DNA of 64,000 nucleotides from Pseudomonas fontis (GCF_028656955.1 NZ_JAMDGY010000009.1:53825-117824), one strand, 5' to 3'. Shown: positions 29,361-36,873, counted from the first letter of the stretch. A program made the numbers and translations. Notes: generated from the letters alone by a model not told the origin.

Positions 29361-29944
29361 GCTGCCTCCTCGCGTTCGTGCTTGATCATGTCGAGGAACG
29401 ACTGGGACAGCTCGACGGCCTCATTGCCGGGAGACCAGGACAGAGGCGGGCTCTTGCGGATCATCTCGTTGAGCAGTTCGAATGCCGCGAGGATCTGCTC
29501 GTCGTGCAGTTCGCCGTCCTCTGGCAGGTCGTCACAGAAGTGGTCGTTGGGATCGATCTGTCCGGGGTAGTTCGGCGTGCAGAAGACCAGCTTCAGGTCG
29601 CCCAAGTCGATCTCATAATCGACAAGATAGTCACACAGGTCCTCTTCATCGAAGAAGTACCGGTCCCCATCGTAGTCAGTGATCGGCTCGCCAGCCCATA
29701 CGCGCTTCGGCATGGCTTCGAACTTGGTCGCGCGACTTTCTGAATGGCAGGTCTCGCACCGTCCACTGGTAGCGCGGATCGGGTGCTCCGGGTTCTTCTC
29801 GCAATGTCGATGTGTCGAGCCGCAGTAGCGGGCCATGTGCTCATCATTGCCCCAGAACCGGCCAGAAGGATCGACCCAGCCCGTCACGGTCTGGAAGCTG
29901 GCGGCTTCGGGGGATTCGTACATCACGACTTTTTCTTCGTGCAC
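29357..29944 (-). CDS. Phage hypothetical protein with Cys/His cluster
   Basis: 195 residues from GTG 29944 (AAGGA upstream). Residues 38-70 hold a putative zinc site (ARYCGSTHRHC ... GRCETCHSE). The rest is acidic (YFFDEEDLCDYLVDYEIDLG). No function assigned. Confidence 0.75.
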   Translation of the reverse strand: MHEEKVVMYESPEAASFQTVTGWVDPSGRFWGNDEHMARYCGSTHRHCEKNPEHPIRATSGRCETCHSESRATKFEAMPKRVWAGEPITDYDGDRYFFDEEDLCDYLVDYEIDLGDLKLVFCTPNYPGQIDPNDHFCDDLPEDGELHDEQILAAFELLNEMIRKSPPLSWSPGNEAVELSQSFLDMIKHEREEAA

Positions 29945-30007
29945 GGGGATTCCTTGGCCGCCATATCGCGGCAGTGAATAGAGGGGAGAGGGGTTAAAGT
30001 TGGGAGG

Positions 30008-30214
30008 TCAGGCTTTGCGGTCGAGGGCGGCGTCGATTCGGTTCAGGCATGAAGCGCTCATGGGCTCCATGCGAGTTGCATGGCAAGCGGCCTCGCGCAG
30101 TAGCGCATCCCTCTCGGCCAGCTGGGCGTGCAGATCGTCGCGCTCTCGTTCAAGGCGCGCGACACTGGCGTAGGCCATACGCTCCCGCTCGTTCAGTTTT
30201 CGGTGCAGGCTCAT
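30008..30214 (-). CDS. Small coiled-coil phage protein
   Basis: 68 residues from ATG 30214. A charged helical stretch (RKLNERERMAYASVARLERE, RDDLHAQLAERDALLREA) predicts a coiled coil; the tail is MSASCLNRIDAALDRKA. The start overlaps the stop of the 53-residue gene (ATGA). Function unknown. Confidence 0.7.
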   Translation of the reverse strand: MSLHRKLNERERMAYASVARLERERDDLHAQLAERDALLREAACHATRMEPMSASCLNRIDAALDRKA

Positions 30215-30372
30215 GCTCGATTCTCCGTTTGATACCTTGCCTGTCGCTTCTTCGAGCAGGCCTTGTGGTTGCCGTGGGCGCGATGCTGCCCGCACTCGTC
30301 GCATACGTTGGATAAAGTGAACTGCGGCATGCCGACTCGGGGCTGGGAGTAGGAGCGGGGGATGGGCTTCAT
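30211..30372 (-). CDS. 53-residue zinc-ribbon-like protein
   Basis: ATG 30372. One Cys/His cluster NVCDECGQHRAHGNHKAC with a basic tail (SKKRQARYQTENRA) suggests a small nucleic-acid-binding zinc protein. Coupled by ATGA to the methyltransferase upstream and the coiled-coil gene downstream. Confidence 0.65.
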   Translation of the reverse strand: MKPIPRSYSQPRVGMPQFTLSNVCDECGQHRAHGNHKACSKKRQARYQTENRA

Positions 30373-32312
30373 GCGGCCTCCGATTGGCGTTGCGTGATTC
30401 TCCATGGGTCATTGGCCCTGGCCAGCGCAGCCATCGGCGGAGGGCTTACGCTGTTGCCGCACATGTGTACCTGCTGGGTCTTGGTAAACGGCTTGCCGTC
30501 GGCGCCCTGGTCGATGATGTAGCTGGCCGGGAAGCCTTGGGCGCGGTAAAGCTCGTGCGGCTGCAGCATCCGGAGGCATATGTCGACGATCACGTACGGG
30601 GTGCCTTTCACGAATACGGTCACCAGGGCGAGTCGATCCTTGGTGGTGATCGTGGGCGCTGGGGCATCGCAAGCGCTGACGTTCTCTGTGCCGTAGTAGC
30701 TGACCAGGAACGCCGCAACTCGCAAAGCGCCGGCCTCGTGCTCTGGCGACAGCTTGTACTCGATCAGCGCGTGGTGCTCGGCGGCGGCGGTCATCGTCGG
30801 CACCGGCTCATCGACACCTCTGCCCACGCAGTTTTTACGCAGCGTGGCCAGATTTGCAGTCACCAGGCGCTGCTGACTGCCGGTGTTGGTGACCGTGGTG
30901 AGCGGCTCATCTGCGCCCTTGGCTGGTGTCGTATTGAAACCGCCGTTTGCCTGCTCAATGAATGCCGTGCAAACGCCCATGGCATGCGCCGCTCCGGCTG
31001 GGCGCTTGTAGTTGCCGCCACTGGTGATGGTTGGTACCGGATCTGTTATGGCAGAGCCCTCGCTGTTGAACCGGAACTTCACCAGGTGCGCTGATGCGAG
31101 TGCGCGATGACTACGGGTCATCAGGGTACCCATGGGTTGGTCGGCTGTTACTGGGTGGCCCGCATAAATCGGCCCGCCAGCACCAACCATAATCGGGCTC
31201 GCTATCATCAGCTCCCCGCGGTTAGCGCAGGTAATGGTCGGCACCGGATCCGCTGGGTCGTTGACGCGATCGCTGCCCTGATGGGTCGCGGGGGCGATGA
31301 TTGGGCTGGCCATGGCGAATGACCCGCCGCGAGGCCAGGACGTTACGGTGCGCAGCGGCTCCTGCGCTGACTGGGCCAGCTCGCCAGACCAGTTTGCAAT
31401 CGGGACGATGAATGGTTGCGGGTTGTCCAACACGAACTTCTTCATGCCTTTGGCTACCCTGCGCAGCGTGGCGCCGGCCAAGTCCTTCTTGCGCCCGAAG
31501 ATGCTCTTGCTCGGCACGGTCCAATCTATGCAGTCAGCGGCGGTGCGCCACTTCTGCTGTCCCTTCGCAGGGTGCTTGGCGTGTGTTGGCTCGGGCCAAA
31601 CAATCTGCTGACCGTCGCAGCGGGCGATCATGAAAAGGCGCTCGCGGCTGGTCGGTGCGCCGAAGTCGCAGGCTTTGATCACGCGCCATTCGACCTGATA
31701 GCCCATGCCTTCCAGCAGCTGCACGAACCGGCGCCAGGTGGTGCCGCGACGTTTCGGGTCAGGCACGAGGAACTGCTGGTGCACCGGTACGCGCTCGCCG
31801 ACTGCGGCCACTGTGCCGTCCAGCTTCATCACCCGGCCGGTGGCCTTGTCGCGTTTGGCTATCAGCGGGCCCCACTGCAAAATCTGCTTCACATTCTCCA
31901 GGCTGATCACTCGGGGCTTCTTCTTGCCGCCCCACTTGAGGCCGATCCACGACAGGTTGCGGATCTCGCGCTTGCGCGGCTGGCCGCCGGCGGCCTGGCT
32001 GTGGTGCGTGCAATCGGGGCTCATGTGGAACCAGCCAACTGGACGGCCCTGGCACTCTTCGTCCGGGTCGCCATCGAACACGTCTGTGGTGAAGTGCCGC
32101 GCCGCAGGATGGTTGGCGGTGTGCATGCTTATGGCTGCCGGGCTGTGGTTCTTGGCGACCGTCACCGGCCGGCCCAGGCCCATCTCCAAGCCGGTACCGG
32201 CGCCGCCTCCACCGCAGAAGAAGTCCACCACGATCTCATCGTCTTGAGGGTCGAAGCCGAGGCCGTACTGGGTTTTGAAGTCGAGAGCGTTCTTTTTCTG
32301 AAATGCAGACAT
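30369..32312 (-). CDS. Phage DNA (cytosine-5) methyltransferase
   Basis: 647 residues. C5-MTase motifs: I VVDFFCGGGGAGTGLEMG (about 28), IV with catalytic Cys101 in MSPDCTHHS (PDC instead of the usual PCQ, a variant seen in phage enzymes), VI LENVKQIL, VIII TSRERLFMIA, and C-terminal IX-X (LQPHELYRAQGFP, CGNSVSPP). Residues about 315-560 form a long target-recognition region with seven imperfect repeats of the type D-x-P-x-x-T-[IVLM]-T. It probably protects phage DNA from host restriction. Start ATG 32312 after CGAGGA. Confidence 0.93.
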   Translation of the reverse strand: MSAFQKKNALDFKTQYGLGFDPQDDEIVVDFFCGGGGAGTGLEMGLGRPVTVAKNHSPAAISMHTANHPAARHFTTDVFDGDPDEECQGRPVGWFHMSPDCTHHSQAAGGQPRKREIRNLSWIGLKWGGKKKPRVISLENVKQILQWGPLIAKRDKATGRVMKLDGTVAAVGERVPVHQQFLVPDPKRRGTTWRRFVQLLEGMGYQVEWRVIKACDFGAPTSRERLFMIARCDGQQIVWPEPTHAKHPAKGQQKWRTAADCIDWTVPSKSIFGRKKDLAGATLRRVAKGMKKFVLDNPQPFIVPIANWSGELAQSAQEPLRTVTSWPRGGSFAMASPIIAPATHQGSDRVNDPADPVPTITCANRGELMIASPIMVGAGGPIYAGHPVTADQPMGTLMTRSHRALASAHLVKFRFNSEGSAITDPVPTITSGGNYKRPAGAAHAMGVCTAFIEQANGGFNTTPAKGADEPLTTVTNTGSQQRLVTANLATLRKNCVGRGVDEPVPTMTAAAEHHALIEYKLSPEHEAGALRVAAFLVSYYGTENVSACDAPAPTITTKDRLALVTVFVKGTPYVIVDICLRMLQPHELYRAQGFPASYIIDQGADGKPFTKTQQVHMCGNSVSPPPMAALARANDPWRITQRQSEAA

Positions 32313-32381
32313 GGGCGGTCCTCGCCAGTGCGGCGTGATCGTTATCGTTGAATAGGGGAAGGCGCTGGCGGGCAGCGCGGG

Positions 32382-32945
32382 TCAGGCGGCTTTGCGTTGC
32401 TGAAGTATTTGCTGGCGCGCAGCTTCAAGCTCGCTTGCCATGATCTCCGTGGCGCCTTCGACCTGGTCGCCGTCATCGCTGAGCTTGAATCCGAGATGCA
32501 GGTACACGGTGCCCTCCAGCTCGAAGAACACCCCCCCACTGAGCCAGATCGCTCCCCAGTCCAGGCCGATAGCCTTCCAGGTGTCATCTGCGCTGATTCG
32601 TGCCGGGCAGTGCTCGAGCCAAAGAGCCTTGAGTTGTTCGTGCTCAGCCTTGATAGCAGGCCTTGCCTCCTTGGGGGTGCCCTTGGGGATTTTCGCGGCG
32701 GTGCGAAGCGATCTGTAGCCATGATCATCCGGCCGGCACCAGTGCACATCTAGGTCCCGGCTGGCGCTGATCTTCACGCCGCCGACGTACTTGTCGTTTC
32801 CGCTGTACATCGGGGAGCCTGGCCCGCCGAAGATCTTGGTCATCGCCTCGCGCTGGCCGTGGAATGCCTTGAGCTTTTCGTCCCACGCGCGAACTGCTTC
32901 GAGCACGGCCGGGGAAGTGGTCTTGTAGTGGTAGCTGGTGCTCAT
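32382..32945 (-). CDS. Phage hypothetical protein, 187 residues
   Basis: ATG 32945 after GGAGA. Soluble; the central part is rich in Trp/Asp (SRDLDVHWCRPDDHGY), the end is helical (ASELEAARQQILQQRKAA). No recognised family. It lies head to head with the plus-strand gene at 33037, 91 bp away. Confidence 0.75.
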   Translation of the reverse strand: MSTSYHYKTTSPAVLEAVRAWDEKLKAFHGQREAMTKIFGGPGSPMYSGNDKYVGGVKISASRDLDVHWCRPDDHGYRSLRTAAKIPKGTPKEARPAIKAEHEQLKALWLEHCPARISADDTWKAIGLDWGAIWLSGGVFFELEGTVYLHLGFKLSDDGDQVEGATEIMASELEAARQQILQQRKAA

Positions 32946-33036
32946 GGCTTTCTCCAGGCATGCGCCGCCCTCCGTGGCCGGATGCGGACGCGATAAGACG
33001 GTTCTGATAAATTGCTCCATCAAGATAGGAGGGAGC

Positions 33037-33606
33037 ATGGACGACACACTGGTTATCCCACTCGTGGGCGCGATAGCTGTGGCGCTAATAGGCGGCGGAA
33101 TATCTCTCGCTCTTGCGATCCTGACCAAGGACCAAAAAACATCAGAGTTCCGTCAGGCTTGGATTGATGCGCTTAGGGATGATGTTTCAAAACTTGTTGC
33201 CCATATGTCTGTTGTTAAGACGATATCCACTATCGTTAAAGAGATGCGAGAGGATGAAAAGCAAAAATTCATTTTGTCGAAACAAGAGCACTTTCTTGAA
33301 ACCGTTGTGGTAGTTACTCGAATTAGGCTTCGACTGAATCGAGAGAAGGATAAGAAGCTCATCGACTTAGTAGCTAGAACCGATGGGCTTGGCAAGGACC
33401 CAGACGCATACGTCCGTAGAGTAGAAGATATTGTTGTGGAGGCTCAGTCTGTTTTAAAAACTGAGTGGAAGCGCGTCAAAAGAGGAGAGTGGTCCTTTAG
33501 ACTGCTCAAGTATTTTTCTCTACTGGTGCTGTTGTGTGGAGTGTGGTTAAGCTACATCGCTTGGAATGACGGTTTGTCAGGATTGAAGTTTCTAACTGGC
33601 CAGTAG
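33037..33606 (+). CDS. Membrane protein on the opposite strand (probable moron)
   Basis: 189 residues; ATG 33037 with a strong AGGAGGGA. One membrane helix at 6-28 (VIPLVGAIAVALIGGGISLA), a charged helical soluble region (40-155) rich in Lys/Glu/Asp, and a second helix at 163-180 (YFSLLVLLCGVWLSYIAW). Its codons are visibly AT-richer than neighbours and it is the only plus-strand gene between attL and cro. That combination marks an independently acquired lysogeny-expressed gene; superinfection exclusion or anti-phage defence is a guess. Confidence 0.85.
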   Translation: MDDTLVIPLVGAIAVALIGGGISLALAILTKDQKTSEFRQAWIDALRDDVSKLVAHMSVVKTISTIVKEMREDEKQKFILSKQEHFLETVVVVTRIRLRLNREKDKKLIDLVARTDGLGKDPDAYVRRVEDIVVEAQSVLKTEWKRVKRGEWSFRLLKYFSLLVLLCGVWLSYIAWNDGLSGLKFLTGQ

Positions 33607-33678
33607 TACTCAGCCCGCTGGGCGGCAGATTGATGTGCTGCTGGCGCCGGCCGTGCCGAACGCGCGCGGTGATGCGTT

Positions 33679-34227
33679 TCATAGCTTTCGCTTCGCCTTC
33701 TTCTCGGCGGTCGTTGGGAAAGTGAGGTTGAATTCCCGCAGGATTCGGGACAGCTGTTTGTAGGAAATTCCCAGCAGCTCGACGGCATCTTTCCTCTTCA
33801 GGCCCGCGTCGCGGTAGGAAACGAGCTTCTCGGCCTTTCTCCGATCCTCAATGGGGTCACTGAGCTTTCTGCCAAGGTTGCCCTTTCCCCGCCGGGGGTC
33901 AGGCTGGAATTTGAAACCTCCGTCAGCGGCATAACGCACCAGAACGCCCTGGCATATTCCGGTGTGAGCCATTGCCTGGGCATAGGTCATCGTTTTGGCC
34001 AGCTCGCGAATCTCTGCAATCCGCTTAAGGCGCGCCGCCGTCTTCTTGTTGACTGGCTTACGGGTCGCATCGCCGGGCTGACTAGGTTCGCGGCGGGCGG
34101 GCAGCGGCACATTCCCGGCCCCAGGCAGCACCTCGATGGTTCCGCCATGAACGATGAAGCCATCAACGCACGAGCTCAGCCAGTCGCGGGCGATCTGGCG
34201 CTGATCCGGAATGTTTTGGCCAATCAC
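33679..34227 (-). CDS. Phage HTH-containing protein
   Basis: 182 residues from GTG 34227, overlapping the upstream stop by GTGA. Two helix-turn-helix-like segments are visible: TYAQAMAHTGICQGVLVRYA near residue 97 and RKDAVELLGISYKQLSRIL near 150; a basic linker (KKTAARLKRI) precedes them. Probably DNA-binding; target unknown. Confidence 0.7.
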   Translation of the reverse strand: MIGQNIPDQRQIARDWLSSCVDGFIVHGGTIEVLPGAGNVPLPARREPSQPGDATRKPVNKKTAARLKRIAEIRELAKTMTYAQAMAHTGICQGVLVRYAADGGFKFQPDPRRGKGNLGRKLSDPIEDRRKAEKLVSYRDAGLKRKDAVELLGISYKQLSRILREFNLTFPTTAEKKAKRKL

Positions 34228-34484
34228 TGCAGGCCTCTCTTGCTGGCGGCGCCGGCCTCCATCGCCAAGGCGAAACGCAGAGCGGCCTGATAGCTGAATG
34301 CGAAGCCCAGCACCGAGTCGGTGGCCATGTCGACCACATCCCAAGCCGGTCCTTTGCTGACCACCTGGTAGCGCGGCGCACCGACCTTTGCACGGGTCGC
34401 AGCCCGCAACGTGCGGCTGTACTCGAGCAGTGCCGCGAGCACAGCCAGCTTTTCCTGAAACGCAGGATGCATGATGGTTTGCAT
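34224..34484 (-). CDS. Small phage hypothetical protein, 86 residues
   Basis: ATG 34484 after CGAGGA. Alpha-helical N-terminus (HPAFQEKLAVLAALLEYSRT) then a compact beta region (YQVVSKGPAWDVVD). No recognised domain. Lies in the leftward operon between the LuxR-type gene and the HTH gene. Confidence 0.65.
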   Translation of the reverse strand: MQTIMHPAFQEKLAVLAALLEYSRTLRAATRAKVGAPRYQVVSKGPAWDVVDMATDSVLGFAFSYQAALRFALAMEAGAASKRGLQ

Positions 34485-34501
34485 GGGTGATCCTCGGTGG
34501 G

Positions 34502-34885
34502 TCAGGCGTGAAGTTCGAAGGCCTCAGCCCTGCGAACGATTCGAACTTGGGCGGTGCGCCGCTCGGGCGCTCGGCGATCGCGCCTGATGGGGTCGCCGTC
34601 GTTAACTGCTGAGTGCATGGCCATGATCCCGACCAGCAGGATGCATAGCGGGCTGATGATCTGGCGCTTCATGGCCTCGGCGACCAAGGCGGCGCGGCGA
34701 TGAACGCCGAGCTTGAACATGGCTGCCTCAAGGCGCTTCTTCACGGTGCCGGGTGCGATGTTGATCAGCTGGGCAATCTCTTTCCCAGTCATGCCCTGGG
34801 CTGTTGCCAGGACGCATTCCAGTTCGCGTGGAGCAAGGCCACAACCGAGGTGGCCCTTCCATGTGCCGCTTATGATCGTTTCCAT
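34502..34885 (-). CDS. LuxR-type HTH protein with a C-terminal membrane segment
   Basis: 127 residues from ATG 34885. Residues 17-72 are a GerE/LuxR HTH: LAPRELECVLATAQGMTGKE, IAQLINIAPGTVKKRLEAAM, FKLGVHRRAALV. It is followed directly by one hydrophobic helix (SPLCILLVGIMAMHSAV) and a basic tail. No autoinducer or receiver domain. A membrane-tethered regulator is implied; what it controls is unknown. Confidence 0.8.
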   Translation of the reverse strand: METIISGTWKGHLGCGLAPRELECVLATAQGMTGKEIAQLINIAPGTVKKRLEAAMFKLGVHRRAALVAEAMKRQIISPLCILLVGIMAMHSAVNDGDPIRRDRRAPERRTAQVRIVRRAEAFELHA

Positions 34886-34900
34886 AATGTGTCCTCGGTG

Positions 34901-35010
34901 GGCTGCATTGGGGTGTGATCGTGAAGGCTGGGCAATCGACCGCGTACGCGCGTCGAGGTGGCCACCCCGCTGTTTGCTTGCAGCTCATCCGATCACACTC
35001 CGATGCAGCC
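34901..35010. repeat. Long inverted repeat between csrA and the LuxR-type gene
   Basis: 21-base arms 34901-34921 and 34990-35010 match at 19 of 21 positions when inverted; the 68-base loop contains CGCGTACGCG. The element fills most of a 187-bp non-coding gap. On the minus strand it could form a long RNA stem in the csrA to LuxR intercistronic RNA, or be a bipartite operator. Confidence 0.7.
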
Positions 35011-35072
35011 TGGTGATGGGGAACCAGGTGATCGGGCAGTTAACGTCAGGGCTGACGTGGCGCTGGTTGTTC

Positions 35073-35258
35073 TTAGGCTGCGTCAGCCGCCTGCTTTTCA
35101 TCCTGAATCCGTTGATAAATCTCTGCGCGATGCACGACGACCTGTTCCGGCGCGGCAACTCCCAGTCTGATCTGTCGGCCGGATACGCTCAGCACGGTCA
35201 CGCTGATGTCGTCATTGATGCGGATGGTTTCGCCGGGGCGGCGGGTGAGTATCAACAT
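35073..35258 (-). CDS. csrA: Phage-encoded CsrA/RsmA RNA-binding regulator
   Basis: 61 residues from ATG 35258 after AAGGAG. Canonical CsrA start [14 protein letters not shown], core [20 protein letters not shown] with the RNA-binding Arg (about 44) and Leu4. CsrA dimers bind GGA motifs in mRNA leaders and change translation and stability. A prophage copy could reprogramme host Rsm-controlled traits or time phage genes. Chromosomal pseudomonads carry their own RsmA/RsmE, so this is an extra paralogue. Confidence 0.95.
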   Translation of the reverse strand: MLILTRRPGETIRINDDISVTVLSVSGRQIRLGVAAPEQVVVHRAEIYQRIQDEKQAADAA

Positions 35259-35317
35259 TTGCCTTCTCCTTGGTTGTCATCCCGCTGCCCACTCTGTGAA
35301 TGGGCAGAAGTGATGCT

Positions 35318-35539
35318 CTATTGTTCGGTGCGTAGCTCGCGCTGCGGTGTCCAGCCGGTTGGCATCTTCACCATGCAACCAACGCCGAGCGCGTAGCGGG
35401 TAGTTCGATCTGTCTGGTAGCCGTACCAGGCGCAGGACCCACGACTGATCAGGCTTGAAGCGATCATCAGGAAAGCCAAAAAGGCGAGCATGATCAGCAG
35501 AACACCTTGCAATGGGTTGGCCCGCAGGTAAGCCTTCAC
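35318..35539 (-). CDS. Small membrane protein, 73 residues
   Basis: GTG 35539, overlapping the TerB-like gene by GTGA. One strong transmembrane helix (LQGVLLIMLAFLAFLMIASS) and a short outer domain with two Cys (GSCAWYGY, GVGCMV). Function unknown. Confidence 0.7.
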   Translation of the reverse strand: MKAYLRANPLQGVLLIMLAFLAFLMIASSLISRGSCAWYGYQTDRTTRYALGVGCMVKMPTGWTPQRELRTEQ

Positions 35540-35905
35540 AGATAGTCCTTCAGCCGGACATTTAGCTTCGCGGCGGCGCGTTCCAGCACCTCGATTTCCG
35601 CTGGCTCGATCTCGCCATCCGATTCGGCGATGGTCAGCATGAAATTGATCACCGTCTCGGCGTCGCCCGGGGTGTGGGCCAGGTCGCCCAGCTCGCGCTC
35701 GGCGTTCATGCGGATGATGCGCGGGCCGCCTTCGTTGAAGTCAGCCTTGGCCTTGTCGATCAGATTGCCGAGTTCGGCGCCGAAGCCCTGCAGCTTGGGT
35801 TCGTTGCGCAGCAACGATGGCCTGGAGCAGGTCGCGGTTTTCCAGTTTGCCCAGTGCAGCGCGAGCCTCGCGGCCTTTACCGAACAGCTTTTTCAATCCA
35901 AGCAT
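35536..35905 (-). pseudogene. TerB-like gene, internally deleted and frameshifted
   Basis: ATG 35905 (after GAGGA) opens MLGLKKLFGKGREARAALGK, then NRDLLQAIV in one frame. A second frame continues LRNEPKLQGFGAELGNLIDK, TPGDAETVINFMLTIAESDGE and stops at 35536. Together they make a TerB-fold protein lacking the first acidic DGE segment (about 20-25 residues) with loss of frame near 35817-35830. The distal frame alone (92 residues) may still be translated. TerB proteins are linked to tellurite resistance and stress; role here unknown. Confidence 0.7.
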
Positions 35906-36458
35906 GGTGAATCCTCGTCGTGGGGTGGTTGATGCAGGGGGCCGCCTTCGCGGTGTGTTCTCGTCCGCATCCCAAAGCACCCGGTAGGCCAGGTGCTTCA
36001 GTGATGCTTTCTGTAATGCTCCCGGCCTCGCTACTGGCGACAGACCGGGGATGCTGCATCGGCGGTGATTCGTCATTACGGGCGGGCTACCGGGAGTCCG
36101 GCCAATGCGCGGTGACATCGACGCCACAACTTGCCGCTGCCTGTTAGGGGGATGGGCGAAGCCTTCAGGCTTGCTGCGCCTCGCTGGTGAAGCGGTGCCT
36201 ACTTCATGGCCAGGGTTCTCCTCTGTCCGTGGTTGATGGTTTGCCACCAAGATCCGAGGTCGATACGGCTTCGCTCAGGGAGGCTCCTGCCTATGAGCGT
36301 GCTAGCTACCTTTCCCACTTGGTGGTGTGTTGCGCCTGGTTGTGTAAAGAGCGGTGGCGGCTTTCGCTGCCTGGCCGGTGTGATCCGGCGACGAAGCGAA
36401 ATATAGGGCAGCCTTTATTATGAGTCAACAGGAATACCTTTATTTTTATCAGGCGCAC
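35906..36458. other. Gene-free prophage stretch
   Basis: About 550 bases without a convincing gene on either strand; short frames lack ribosome sites and protein-like composition. It contains the palindrome AAGCCTTCAGGCTT (36159-36172) and an AT-rich end (36410-36450). It must contain the promoter of the TerB-to-int operon and could hold a small RNA. Confidence 0.5.
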
Positions 36459-36481
36459 AAAAAAGCCCGCACAAGGCGGGC
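36459..36481 (-). terminator. Terminator of the DUF1654 gene
   Basis: On the minus strand GCCCGC pairs with GCGGGC (36465-36481) and is followed by six T. It closes the single-gene SOS unit 19 bp after the stop. Confidence 0.88.
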
Positions 36482-36499
36482 AAAGAGGGATCGCTGAAA

Positions 36500-36751
36500 T
36501 CAGTCTTCTTTGGGCACAACCCACGACACCAGGACACCGCCATCGTCACGGTGAGCCAGGGTCACGTTGTCGGCCTCATCTATATCCATCAGGAGCTGGT
36601 CCCAGTCTTCAGGCAGCTCGTCCGAGGCCTTATAGATAACGGCGCGCTTGGCGGTTTGCGCTGCGGTTGCGTTAATAGTCCGCTGAATCCGCATGGCTAG
36701 AAGCTCGTACGACGTGGGTTCGGGTTTTTCCTGGGGCTTGGCTTTGGCCAT
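36500..36751 (-). CDS. Prophage DUF1654 protein (SOS-controlled)
   Basis: 83 residues. ATG 36751 is chosen because AAGGAG lies 8 bases upstream; the GTG two codons earlier would be too close. Same family as the chromosomal 7851-8096 gene: ELLAMRIQRTIN, NVTLAHRDDGG, VVPKED C-terminus, with a more diverged middle. It has its own LexA-box promoter and terminator, so it is expressed on DNA damage independently of CI. Function unknown. Confidence 0.88.
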   Translation of the reverse strand: MAKAKPQEKPEPTSYELLAMRIQRTINATAAQTAKRAVIYKASDELPEDWDQLLMDIDEADNVTLAHRDDGGVLVSWVVPKED

Positions 36752-36767
36752 GAGCACTACTCCTTAG

Positions 36768-36808
36768 CTGTTTATCCATACAGTATTTTACCGTTAGATA
36801 AATGGCAA
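36768..36808 (-). promoter_or_regulatory. SOS promoter with LexA box (prophage)
   Basis: CTGTTTATCCATACAG at 36768-36783 fits CTGT-N8-ACAG. On the minus strand -35 TTGCCA (36803-36808), 17-base spacer and -10 TACTGT (36780-36785) overlap it. It shares 18 identical bases (36777-36794) with the chromosomal DUF1654 promoter. Confidence 0.85.
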
Positions 36809-36850
36809 TACTGGATAGAGCACATTTGTACTCTTTTGGCGGGCAGACAA

Positions 36851-36873
36851 GAAAAAGCCCGCTTACTGCGGGT
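36851..36873 (-). terminator. Terminator of the cI-BRCT transcript
   Basis: Stem CCCGC/GCGGG (36858-36862, 36868-36872) with a run of T on the minus strand. It lies 25 bp after the 80-residue gene and just before the SOS promoter, so it insulates cI transcripts from DUF1654. A run of nine G (36889-36897) sits between the gene stop and this hairpin. Confidence 0.8.

Noticed and set aside
30369..32312. Restriction-modification system
   Set aside because: Only the methyltransferase is present; no restriction endonuclease gene lies beside it.
35741..36250. 169-codon frame running through the TerB start
   Set aside because: Only the part after ATG 35905 resembles a protein; the upstream extension has no homology-like features.
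36187..36423. Short plus-strand frames in the gene-free prophage stretch
   Set aside because: Two overlapping frames, neither with a ribosome site or protein-like composition.
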